Assembly (NCBI GenBank): GCA_934085595.1
Contig: CAKOHK010000001.1
Location: 62,001 to 126,000 of the forward strand
Length of the DNA: 64,000 nt
DNA from: an uncultured Bacilli bacterium
GTDB lineage: Bacteria; Bacillota_I; Bacilli_A; RF39; UBA660
Direction of reading: 5' to 3'
The notes beneath the pieces are model-generated. The model saw only the letters and a program-made list of their open reading frames with translations, ran no database searches and was not told where the DNA came from. The position numbers and the translations under genes are program-made. This document shows positions 52,358 to 60,810 of the stretch, in pieces (position 1 is the stretch's first letter; each line of letters opens with the position of its first letter).

Positions 52358-53779
52358 TTATTCTATAACAAACAGATTATTACTACTACCATCACCTGAC
52401 ATGTATTTGACACTAGTATCAAGATATACAGACTGACGCACGCCGCCGGAGCTGAAACTCGTATCGCCCGTATTCACCTTACCGGAATTGTTCACATACC
52501 TCGCACCGTCCGAACTGCTAGAACTAGGCGACACGGCCCAAAACCAATTATTCGTATCTAATAACCAGTTAGTACTTTTACAAATTGAATCATCATAGTT
52601 AAAACCTATTGTTCCATTATTGTAGCAACTGCTACTCGCATACATATAATCACTTGGATATATTAGTGCTACTTTTCCATCCCATGTTTGTTTATTTCCA
52701 CTATATACATTAGTACTTTTTTCTTCTTGATATGTTCCTTGACAATCCTTACTACTACTTCCATAAGTAACATTTCCTAAGTACCATTTTGTACTACTTA
52801 TCTGATTTTTTGCATTTTCTGTTAAACCGTTGCTTGCATATGTACCTGTTCTATTGTAATACTCCCCACTATTTAATGTGGTCATTAATGTAGCGGTCGT
52901 CCAGTCATTATAGTTTGTAGCTGAATTAGTTGCATTCCATGCTGCTTTTCCTATTGTATCTCTTACTATTTTAACTTTATTTTCTTTTATATATGTTCCG
53001 TCACTTTGTGGTGTTTCCACTTCGAATACTCCAATTATTCTCCATACTCCTGTTTCACCATTGAACGTTATATAGTTGTTTGGTGTTTTACCTTGATACC
53101 TATATTCACTTGCTGCATAATTTTGATTACCTGTTGCTGTTTGGTCAATTTTTGTTAAACCTAATGTACTATAATTATCTATTAAGTAGTTTGCAAAAGT
53201 TTGAGTTTGTTCTTTTCCACTACTTTCTGCTGCTCCAAGAACTCCATAGAATCTTTTGCCTTGATTATAATTTTGTGCTTTATCTTCATAATTTATGAAC
53301 TCAATAGTTACAGTATAAGTGTGTTTCTCACCTGGTAATATTAATACATTTTCTTTATACGGATATAATACTTTATTTGCTGCAGCATTTACTTCTGATG
53401 TTTGAGGGATAGCTACATTGTCTGTACTTGAGCAAGTCCCTCCTGTTGCTCCACTACTTGTACATGTACTTCTTATAACAAGTTCTTCTTTTTGAATCTC
53501 ATTATATAGTTTTTGCCATCCCAAGGCATAATATGCTTCTTCATTACCGGTATTTTCTACTGTTATAGTTTTAGTAGTTGACCATTTAGGCTCAATATTA
53601 TCTACTTTAATTTCATTTCCATCAGTATAGATTAATTCTATTTTAGTAGTACTTACATTAATAGTCTCTGCTACATCATTACCACTTACCACTAAACTAA
53701 AGTATGCATAAGTAATTCCTGTAATAATCAAAAATACACCTGTAAGTAATACTGCTAATAATATTCTTTTATCTTTCAT
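52358..53779 (-). CDS. TasA-like/C-type-lectin-like surface protein, copy D (hypervariable C-terminus)
   Basis: The 473-aa protein is closest to copy B throughout. Its signal ends TYAYFSLVVSGND, the TasA-like domain reaches ~190, and the C-domain runs from YRYQGKTPNNYITF to GDGSSNNLFVI. The block between FWAVSP and VRQSVYLD (DNA 52429-52550) has 58% G+C over 100 bases and differs from copy B at most codons. It has Ser, Asn, Asp and Gly in the exposed positions and a retained frame of GGTGCG, GTG, GGT and GGC codons. It has its own promoter, conserved leader and terminator. The ncRNA lies immediately downstream on the opposite strand. Confidence 0.82.
   Translation of the reverse strand: MKDKRILLAVLLTGVFLIITGITYAYFSLVVSGNDVAETINVSTTKIELIYTDGNEIKVDNIEPKWSTTKTITVENTGNEEAYYALGWQKLYNEIQKEELVIRSTCTSSGATGGTCSSTDNVAIPQTSEVNAAANKVLYPYKENVLILPGEKHTYTVTIEFINYEDKAQNYNQGKRFYGVLGAAESSGKEQTQTFANYLIDNYSTLGLTKIDQTATGNQNYAASEYRYQGKTPNNYITFNGETGVWRIIGVFEVETPQSDGTYIKENKVKIVRDTIGKAAWNATNSATNYNDWTTATLMTTLNSGEYYNRTGTYASNGLTENAKNQISSTKWYLGNVTYGSSSKDCQGTYQEEKSTNVYSGNKQTWDGKVALIYPSDYMYASSSCYNNGTIGFNYDDSICKSTNWLLDTNNWFWAVSPSSSSSDGARYVNNSGKVNTGDTSFSSGGVRQSVYLDTSVKYMSGDGSSNNLFVIE
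52429..52550 (-). other. hypervariable, GC-rich block in copy D
   Basis: 58 of 100 bases at 52441-52540 are G or C. Borders are shared with copy B (and the left border with C). Interior codons are nearly all different. Lengths of the B, C and D blocks differ in steps of three bases (119, 116, 122). Confidence 0.8.
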
Positions 53780-53806
53780 TCTATGTACTCCTATTCTCTA
53801 TTTATA

Positions 53807-53835
53807 ATTATATAGTTTCACTATTAACAAGTCAA
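53807..53835 (-). promoter_or_regulatory. sigma-A promoter of copy D
   Basis: TTGACT (53830-53835), 17 nt, TATAAT (53807-53812), then the shared leader AATAGGAGTACATAGA. Confidence 0.85.
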
Positions 53836-53844
53836 TCTTAATAT

Positions 53845-53877
53845 ATAAAAACTCTACTTTTGATAGTAGAGTTTAAA
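53845..53877 (-). terminator. terminator after the CDF transporter
   Basis: aaactctact and agtagagttt (10 bp) are followed by TTATAT on the minus strand. Confidence 0.75.
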
Positions 53878-54738
53878 TTATTTCTTAGGTCTTACATTTA
53901 TATTAATATACTTATATTCTTTATATAAACTTTTTATATCATATTTTATCTTTTGATCAAGTTCATAAAACTTATTTATACTCATTCTTCCATTTACTTC
54001 TATATCAATAATAAGCATTCTATAAGTACCATATTTTAATATAGTAATTCTTCTTATATTCTTAATTCCTTTATATTTACATAATACATTTTTAATATTA
54101 TTTTTACTTTCTTTTTCTATATCTACTTCACCTAGTGAAGAATTAAAGTTTAATATAAACAAAGATATACCTACTTTAAAAGTCATAATAGATATAACTA
54201 TACTACCTATAGTATCTGCATACTTAAGTAAACTACATTTATCTTGATAAAAACTAAGTAATATAAACACAAAAGCAAATGCACTTGATAAAACATCATA
54301 TTTACTTTCAGTACCGCTAGTAACAAGTATATTACTATTTAATATTTTTCCTTTTTTAATTAATAAATTACTAATAAAATATTTAGTTACTATAGATATA
54401 AAAGATATTAATAATATATAATAATTATCTATTTTATATGTAGGTGTAAATGAATTAATAAATATTTTTATTGATAAAATTATAATAAAAATACTAATAA
54501 ATATACTAGTTATATATTCTGCTTTTCCATGTCCAAAAGGATGATTTACATCTGGCTTCTTACTTGATATTACATTACCTATATATCCTATTATATCTGT
54601 AAGCATATCACTTGCACAGTGTACTCCATCTGCTATTAAAGTTTTACTTTTTGATATATATCCAAAAAATAATTTTATTAGTGTTAGAAAAACATTATTA
54701 GCAAAACTTATCTTTATATATTTATTAGCATTATTCAT
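53878..54738 (-). CDS. cation diffusion facilitator (metal efflux)
   Basis: The 286-aa protein has six hydrophobic helices with the metal-site motifs of CDF proteins: SKTLIADGVHCASDMLTD (Asp/His site) and HPFGHGKAEYI. The second metal-site pattern in TM5 reads GTESKYDVLSSAFAF (Asp kept). A short C-terminal cytoplasmic domain (residues ~210-286) follows. Zinc, manganese or iron would be exported; which one cannot be told. It follows polA by 2 nt. Confidence 0.9.
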   Translation of the reverse strand: MNNANKYIKISFANNVFLTLIKLFFGYISKSKTLIADGVHCASDMLTDIIGYIGNVISSKKPDVNHPFGHGKAEYITSIFISIFIIILSIKIFINSFTPTYKIDNYYILLISFISIVTKYFISNLLIKKGKILNSNILVTSGTESKYDVLSSAFAFVFILLSFYQDKCSLLKYADTIGSIVISIMTFKVGISLFILNFNSSLGEVDIEKESKNNIKNVLCKYKGIKNIRRITILKYGTYRMLIIDIEVNGRMSINKFYELDQKIKYDIKSLYKEYKYININVRPKK

Positions 54739-54740
54739 AT

Positions 54741-57305
54741 TTATTTAGCATTATACCAGTTATTTCCAGTATTAATTTCTACTTTTAATGGTACTGATAA
54801 ACACTCTACCCCTTCCATAGTATTTTTTACTACTTCTTTAACTATATCCATCTCTTCAACAGGTACTTCAAATATTAATTCATCGTGTACTTGAAGTATC
54901 ATTTTAGTTTTTAATTTTCTTTTATTTAATTCTTCATACATTTTTACCATAGCTATTTTAATTATATCGGCAGCAGTACCTTGTATTGGAGTATTAAGCG
55001 CTATTCTCTCTCCCATATTTCTTATTATATAGTTTGTATTTCTAATTTCTTCTATTTCTCTCTTTCTACCAAAAAGAGTTCTAACATACCCTAGTTCTTT
55101 AGTTTTATCAACTATATCTTTCATATAAACAGCTACGTCCGGATACATAAGTAAATATTTTTCTATATATTTTTTTCCTTCACTAACTGGTATATTTAAG
55201 TTTTCAGATAATCCATATCCACTAATACCATATACTATTCCAAATATAACACTTTTAGCTATACGTCTTTGTTCACTTGTAACATCTTTTTCATCTATTC
55301 CAAATATATCACTAGCTACATGTCTATGTATATCTTCATTATTAATAAATGCGTTTTTAAGTTCTTTAGAACCAGTAATATGAGCAAGTACTCTAAGTTC
55401 TATTTGTGAGTAATCACTTGATAATAACATTGATCCTTCTGGTGCTAGAAATGCTTTTCTTATTTCTTTTCCTTCATTTGCTCTAACAGGTATATTTTGT
55501 AGATTAGGTTCTATAGATGAAAGTCTTCCAGTTCTAGCTACATTTTGTTTATATATAGTATGTATCTTTCCATCACTATGTACATAATCATTAAATGGTA
55601 ATATATAACTACTTTCTAGTTTATTAAGACGTCTATATTCTAATATTTCTTTTATAATAGGGTGTTTGCTTTCAAGTTTAACAAGTACTTCATGAGCAGT
55701 AGAATTTCCTTTTCCAGCAGGCAACTGTAATTTTTCATAAAGAATACTAGCAAGCTGTTTTGGACTACTTAAATTAAACTCACATCCGGCATACTCATAA
55801 ATATTATTTTGTACTTCAAGTATTTTCTTTCTTGTAACTTCTTTTAAATCATCTATAACACTAGTATCTACAAGAACACCATTAATTTCCATATCAGAAA
55901 GTACATATATTAAAGGATGTTCTATTTCATAGTATAGTTTATCTAATTCTTCTTTTATAAGTTTATCTTTAAAATCATTATAAGAATCATATAAAAACTT
56001 AGCTTTTAATACTATATTACTTCTTATAATTTCATCACTTACAGTAACTTTACCATTAAATAAATTATCATAATATTCTATCTCTGTTCCAAAAGCCATA
56101 GATAAATATGCTATATCATCTTTAGTATTATAATTAAGTAAGTATGACACTATCATAGTATCAAAACTACTTTTTACTTTAATATCATATTTATTTAATA
56201 AAACTATATTCTTTTTTAAATCAAATGTTACCATAGAATCACTAAATAAATCTTTATTTAATATTAAACTTGGTAAATCAAAGTAATATAATTTATTACC
56301 ATCATATATAGATGCTCCTATTATTTTACCTAAATTATAGTTTGAATTATCACATTCTATATATGTACTATAATTATTATTTATTAGGTTTAGTTTTCCT
56401 TCTACTTTTTCATATACTACTTTTCCATCTTCATTTTTCATTGATGGTATAGTTTTTAAAAATGAATTAAACTCTAGTTCTTTATATAGATTTATTAAAT
56501 TACTATAGTCTGGTCCATTATATTTTATACTTTCAAATGTATATTCAAAGTCTATATCTTTATATATAGTTGCTAGTTTATATGAAAAATAAGCATTATC
56601 TTTATCTGCTATTAATTTAGCTTTAGCTCCTGGTGATACACTTTCTATATTTTCATATATTCCATCTAAACTTCCATATTTTTGTAATAATGCAAGTGCT
56701 GTTTTCTCTCCTATTCCTTTAACTCCCGGAATATTATCTGAAGCATCTCCCATTAAAGCTTTTAAGTCTACCATCTTTTTAGGCTCAATTCCATATTCTT
56801 CATAGAATGTTTTATTATTCATCATAACATAACCTTTTTGCTTTAATAACTTAACATCTACTTCATCACTAATTAACTGTAATAAATCTTTATCACTACT
56901 TACAATCGTAGCATTAAACTCCTCATTTTCATCTGCCATCTTAGCAAATGTCCCAATTATATCATCTGCTTCATAATTATCACATTCTATATATTTAATT
57001 CCCATATAATCACATAGCTTTTTAGCAACTGGAAATTGTTTCTTTAAATTATCAGGAGTAGTAATTCTACCAGCCTTATAATCATCATACATTTCTCTTC
57101 TAAAGTTAGATCCCTTATCAAAAGCACACATAACGTACTCAGGTTTTTCTTCATTAATAATTTTATTTAGCATATTAACAAGTCCATATAACCCATTTGT
57201 AGGAAATCCTTTTGAATTATTCATAAAGTTATTAGCATATGCAGTAGCATAATAACTTCTAAATAATAAATTATTGCCATCAATTAAAATAACTCTTTTT
57301 TTCAT
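54741..57305 (-). CDS. polA: DNA polymerase I
   Basis: The 5' nuclease domain (VILIDGNNLLFRSYYA, NYEADDIIGT, GDASDNIPGVKGIGEKTA) is followed by an exonuclease-like domain that lacks the DxE catalytic motif, and by the family A polymerase (TGRLSSIEPNLQNIPVR, SDYSQIELRVLAHI, RRIAKSVIFGIVYG, MILQVHDELIFEVP). It therefore has 5' nuclease and polymerase but probably no proofreading, as in B. subtilis. The start at 57305 has GAGGAAG upstream; the GTG at 57311 does not. Length is 854 aa. Confidence 0.97.
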   Translation of the reverse strand: MKKRVILIDGNNLLFRSYYATAYANNFMNNSKGFPTNGLYGLVNMLNKIINEEKPEYVMCAFDKGSNFRREMYDDYKAGRITTPDNLKKQFPVAKKLCDYMGIKYIECDNYEADDIIGTFAKMADENEEFNATIVSSDKDLLQLISDEVDVKLLKQKGYVMMNNKTFYEEYGIEPKKMVDLKALMGDASDNIPGVKGIGEKTALALLQKYGSLDGIYENIESVSPGAKAKLIADKDNAYFSYKLATIYKDIDFEYTFESIKYNGPDYSNLINLYKELEFNSFLKTIPSMKNEDGKVVYEKVEGKLNLINNNYSTYIECDNSNYNLGKIIGASIYDGNKLYYFDLPSLILNKDLFSDSMVTFDLKKNIVLLNKYDIKVKSSFDTMIVSYLLNYNTKDDIAYLSMAFGTEIEYYDNLFNGKVTVSDEIIRSNIVLKAKFLYDSYNDFKDKLIKEELDKLYYEIEHPLIYVLSDMEINGVLVDTSVIDDLKEVTRKKILEVQNNIYEYAGCEFNLSSPKQLASILYEKLQLPAGKGNSTAHEVLVKLESKHPIIKEILEYRRLNKLESSYILPFNDYVHSDGKIHTIYKQNVARTGRLSSIEPNLQNIPVRANEGKEIRKAFLAPEGSMLLSSDYSQIELRVLAHITGSKELKNAFINNEDIHRHVASDIFGIDEKDVTSEQRRIAKSVIFGIVYGISGYGLSENLNIPVSEGKKYIEKYLLMYPDVAVYMKDIVDKTKELGYVRTLFGRKREIEEIRNTNYIIRNMGERIALNTPIQGTAADIIKIAMVKMYEELNKRKLKTKMILQVHDELIFEVPVEEMDIVKEVVKNTMEGVECLSVPLKVEINTGNNWYNAK

Positions 57306-57613
57306 ATACACTTCCTCATATAATTATTTTACTACATAAAGCTAAAAAAATATAATAAAATTATAAATCCATATTGTTTTATCAAGTAAAATCTTCTTAA
57401 ATTAATATTTTACTTTATTTTTTACTATTAAAAATATTCTTATTAAATATACGATAAATTAATATTTCCATTGAAGATTTTTGCCACTTGTGGCAATTTT
57501 CTTCAATGGAATAAACTAAATAGCATTAATTTTTTTAAAAATGGTACATTGAAACTCTTAAAAATGGTACATTGATGTTAAATAATGTGGTTAAATAGAT
57601 TATATATACATAC
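57306..57613. other. noncoding gap with a long hairpin and an 18-bp direct repeat
   Basis: No gene is visible. The stretch holds a 12+7-bp hairpin at 57466-57511 (ttccattgaaga with tcttcaatggaa, inner ttgccac with gtggcaa) with no T-run. Two copies of ttaaaaatggtacattga follow (57535-57552 and 57558-57575, period 23). The rest is plain AT-rich sequence. The ends of some insertion sequences carry repeats of this kind, but no transposase is present. Confidence 0.6.
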
Positions 57614-57638
57614 AAAAAGCATAGTATTTACTATGCAT
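57614..57638 (-). terminator. terminator after the 94-aa gene
   Basis: gcatagta and tactatgc (8 bp) are followed by TTTTTGT on the minus strand. Confidence 0.8.
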
Positions 57639-57650
57639 TTATCTAATTAT

Positions 57651-57935
57651 TTATCTAAGAAAACTAGGTCCTTTAAATCTTAAAGTGTATTCACTCTTAT
57701 CACAAACTTTAATATCTTCAAATAAACTATTTCCTTCTTTTACAGTATTACCATATATACCATCTACTAAATCAAGAAGCTCATACATACTATATTCCAT
57801 ATAACCATCTATTTCATTTTTAAATATAACATTAATAAGAGAAGGATTTATATCAAGAACATCTTTATATTTATTTTTTATTGCCTCTACACCTCCACTA
57901 CTAAACTTAACTTTAAATCTTATTTGATTATTCAT
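57651..57935 (-). CDS. hypothetical protein, 94 aa, coupled to alr
   Basis: The product is not recognised. It is a small soluble alpha/beta protein (MNNQIRFKVKFSSGGVEAIK, EYSMYELLDLVDGIYGN) with no signal or membrane segment. Its start overlaps the alr stop by 8 nt, so it is translated with alanine racemase, and the terminator follows directly. Confidence 0.7.
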   Translation of the reverse strand: MNNQIRFKVKFSSGGVEAIKNKYKDVLDINPSLINVIFKNEIDGYMEYSMYELLDLVDGIYGNTVKEGNSLFEDIKVCDKSEYTLRFKGPSFLR

Positions 57936-58995
57936 ATATTGCTCCTTCTACTTCATACTCTTTTTTAATATCTTTATCTATAATACATGTAACTTCACTA
58001 GGTGCAGTATCTAAATATTTAGAAATATCCATAACATGCTTACTATCTTTAATAATATAAACTACATCATTTATATTAACACTCTCATCTATTTTAACAA
58101 ATAAATTACACATACATATATTACCAACAATATAGTATTCTTTATTATTAATATACACACTTCTCTTAGTATTCTTTTTTATAATACCATTATTATAACC
58201 AATCTGCACTACAGCAATCACTTCATCTTTTTCTGCACTATAAGAAGCATCATATCCTAAAGTATCACCTTTTTTAAGATACCTTATTTCACTTATTCTA
58301 CTTTTTAAACTATATACACTTTTAAACTCTTTTAGATATGTAAGTCCATAAAGTAAATCGCCTATTCTAATACCAGTTGTATATTTAAACTTATCATAAT
58401 ATAATAACCCTTCACTATTCATAACATGCACTATAGGTATATCTTTTTTATCTATATTTTCTAAAATACTATAAAACTTATTAATTTGATTCATAGTTAT
58501 ATCCTTATTACTAGCATAATATAAATGAGTATATATTCCCTCTATAATAGCTCCATTCAATGAAGAATAATTTATAATATCATTTATTTCTTCTATATCA
58601 CTTATTCCATATCTATTCATACCGGTATTTATACTAATATGTATTTTAAGATTCGAAATACAACCTATCCCCTTTAAATAATTAATGCTATCAACCATTA
58701 CACTATAATTATCTTTAATACATTCATTAATATAATATTTAGGTATATTACTCATAATTAATATACCAAGATTTGTATACTTTCTAACTTTTCTTGCTTC
58801 ATCTATATTAGTAACTGCAAAAAAATTAATACCTGCTTCTTCCATAGTTTTTATAGTATTTAAGTATCCACATCCATAAGCATTAGCTTTAACTACTCCA
58901 ATATAATATTTATAATCAGAATATTTATTTTTAATATATAAAACATTATTCTTAATACCACTTAAATCTATATTATAAATACTATCATCAATCAT
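57928..58995 (-). CDS. alr: alanine racemase
   Basis: Alr makes D-alanine for peptidoglycan and, where present, D-alanyl esters. The PLP lysine lies in GVVKANAYGCGY at residues ~33-43, and the second catalytic Tyr is expected near GYDASYSAEKDE. THLYYAS and IRIGDLLYGL belong to the barrel and the pyridoxal phosphate site. Length is 355 aa, normal. Confidence 0.92.
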   Translation of the reverse strand: MIDDSIYNIDLSGIKNNVLYIKNKYSDYKYYIGVVKANAYGCGYLNTIKTMEEAGINFFAVTNIDEARKVRKYTNLGILIMSNIPKYYINECIKDNYSVMVDSINYLKGIGCISNLKIHISINTGMNRYGISDIEEINDIINYSSLNGAIIEGIYTHLYYASNKDITMNQINKFYSILENIDKKDIPIVHVMNSEGLLYYDKFKYTTGIRIGDLLYGLTYLKEFKSVYSLKSRISEIRYLKKGDTLGYDASYSAEKDEVIAVVQIGYNNGIIKKNTKRSVYINNKEYYIVGNICMCNLFVKIDESVNINDVVYIIKDSKHVMDISKYLDTAPSEVTCIIDKDIKKEYEVEGAIYE

Positions 58996-59043
58996 CTACT
59001 TCACACCACTTTCTTTTATCATTAAAAGTTTTCACATAAACAT

Positions 59044-60057
59044 TTATTTTTTAATCTCATCACCAAGTAAATTAATTACTTTTTCATAATAATTCATTTT
59101 TTCGTTTGCTTCATGCATTAAATAATATTGATAATTTGTATAACATGGATATGGATTAACTTCTATTATATCTGCTCCATCTGGTGTTATAGCTATATCC
59201 CATCCTATAAATCTTATATTAGCAATTTCTCTAGCAGCACTTTCTATAAGTTCATAAACACTCTTAGCATTAGGTATCTTTATTCCCTCAAACTTAAATC
59301 CGGTTACTGGATGAGTCTTATATATATTTAAATCATCATCAACCATATCAGATATTAAATTAAACTCTTCATCAAGTCTTCCTTGTATATCATGAGAACT
59401 AATCGTATCAGTAAGACCGTCATTTATTCTAAGTATTCTTTCTATATAATACACTTTATTATCTTTAAGTAAAGTAACTACTCTTATATTATTAACTGCT
59501 GCTGGATTAATTTCAGTAAGAGTTTTATGTTGTTTAATTTCTTCTTCTACTAAGAATTGTCTATTTTTACATAAATCATCATATAATTTCTTATAATCTT
59601 TAATTTCATTTACTTTGATCTTAACAACTCCTGCTCCCCCAAAACCATCAACAAGTTTAGCAAAAACATTCTCTTTTCCTTTTAAAAACTCTTTAAACTC
59701 TTCAAGACTACACACTCTAAGATCAATATAACTTCTCTTTAAATATTTACTAAATATCTTATTACAAATAATTTTATCATCCATAACAACCCTATATTTA
59801 ATAGGATTTAAATAATGTAAAAGTTCTTTATAATTTTCACCAGTAAATAATTTCTTAATATCTTCATCCTTTAAATTAACAGCGTTACATTTCATATAAT
59901 CAACATAACCCATCTTATATTTTAAAGCACACTTTAAAAAATCAAACTTAACAGATATCTTACTCTTATTAGCCCTCTTAGCCTCTCTATTTAATACTTC
60001 ATTCATACGTCTAAACTCTATAGATTTAATTCTTTTTACATAATATTTTAAACTCAT
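59044..60057 (-). CDS. ATP-grasp protein (sugar-transfer-associated type)
   Basis: The 337-aa protein carries an ATP-grasp fold: NVFAKLVDGFGGAGVVKIK (ATP-binding lysine and glycine loop), QFLVEEEIKQHKTL, NNIRVVTLL and the metal-binding end IIEVNPYPCYTNYQYYLM. The pattern fits the ATPgrasp_ST family (PF14397) often found in capsule or glycan loci. The acceptor and donor are not known. It lies between alr and walJ. Confidence 0.8.
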   Translation of the reverse strand: MSLKYYVKRIKSIEFRRMNEVLNREAKRANKSKISVKFDFLKCALKYKMGYVDYMKCNAVNLKDEDIKKLFTGENYKELLHYLNPIKYRVVMDDKIICNKIFSKYLKRSYIDLRVCSLEEFKEFLKGKENVFAKLVDGFGGAGVVKIKVNEIKDYKKLYDDLCKNRQFLVEEEIKQHKTLTEINPAAVNNIRVVTLLKDNKVYYIERILRINDGLTDTISSHDIQGRLDEEFNLISDMVDDDLNIYKTHPVTGFKFEGIKIPNAKSVYELIESAAREIANIRFIGWDIAITPDGADIIEVNPYPCYTNYQYYLMHEANEKMNYYEKVINLLGDEIKK

Positions 60058-60066
60058 TTATTCCTC

Positions 60067-60807
60067 CTAATTTACAATTGTTATTTCATTTGCGTAAGCA
60101 GTTTTAATATCAATTCTATTATCTATTGCTTTTCTATTTGTTTCATATGCTTTTTCATATGTATTATCATGTTCACTTATATGAATTAATACTATTTTTT
60201 TAGTATTATTCCCTATAATCATATTTAAATACTTGGCACAATCCTCATTAGATAAGTGTCCTGTATCTCCTATATTTCTAAGTTTAGTTTGAAAGTCTTT
60301 ACTTCCATTCATTTCCATTTCCACATCATGATTACTTTCCATTAAATATATTTTTTTATTTCTCATTTTATCTAAAAACTTAGTATATATAAGACCAGTA
60401 TCAGCAATATAACAAAGAGAGTCATCTAAATATTCAAAAGTATAACCATATCCTACCGCATCATGACTAATAGGTATTTTATCTATTTTAATTCCCATTA
60501 TATTATCTAGTTCATCAACAAATATTACATCTTTAACTTTATCTTTAATTTTAACCTCTTTATATGTATCTATACCTATATATATAGGTATATTTAATCT
60601 ATAAAAAGTATATAAACTATTTATATGATCACTATGAGCATGTGTAATAATTATAAAATCTAGATTCTTAACTTCTTCATTTATTTCTATAAGTTTATCA
60701 CTAATATATTTAAACGAAAAACCTACATCTATTAAAAACTTAATTCCATTTATTTCTACAAACGTACTATTACCTTTACTACTACTTCCAAGAACTACCA
60801 CTTTCAT
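60067..60807 (-). CDS. walJ: metallo-beta-lactamase-fold hydrolase WalJ (YycJ)
   Basis: The 246-aa protein has the MBL zinc motif ITHAHSDHINSL, GSSSKGNST at the N-terminus, a second metal His in GYGYTFEYLDDSLC-region sequence (SHDAVGYGYTF) and DTGHLSNEDCAKYL near the end. YycJ/WalJ works in cell division or DNA maintenance and is normally in the walRK operon; here it sits alone next to polC. Confidence 0.88.
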   Translation of the reverse strand: MKVVVLGSSSKGNSTFVEINGIKFLIDVGFSFKYISDKLIEINEEVKNLDFIIITHAHSDHINSLYTFYRLNIPIYIGIDTYKEVKIKDKVKDVIFVDELDNIMGIKIDKIPISHDAVGYGYTFEYLDDSLCYIADTGLIYTKFLDKMRNKKIYLMESNHDVEMEMNGSKDFQTKLRNIGDTGHLSNEDCAKYLNMIIGNNTKKIVLIHISEHDNTYEKAYETNRKAIDNRIDIKTAYANEITIVN

Positions 60808-60810
60808 ATT

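Noticed and set aside
57466..57511. Long hairpin as an intrinsic terminator.
   Set aside because: Neither strand has a T-run after the stem; a proper terminator for the 94-aa gene lies at 57614-57638.
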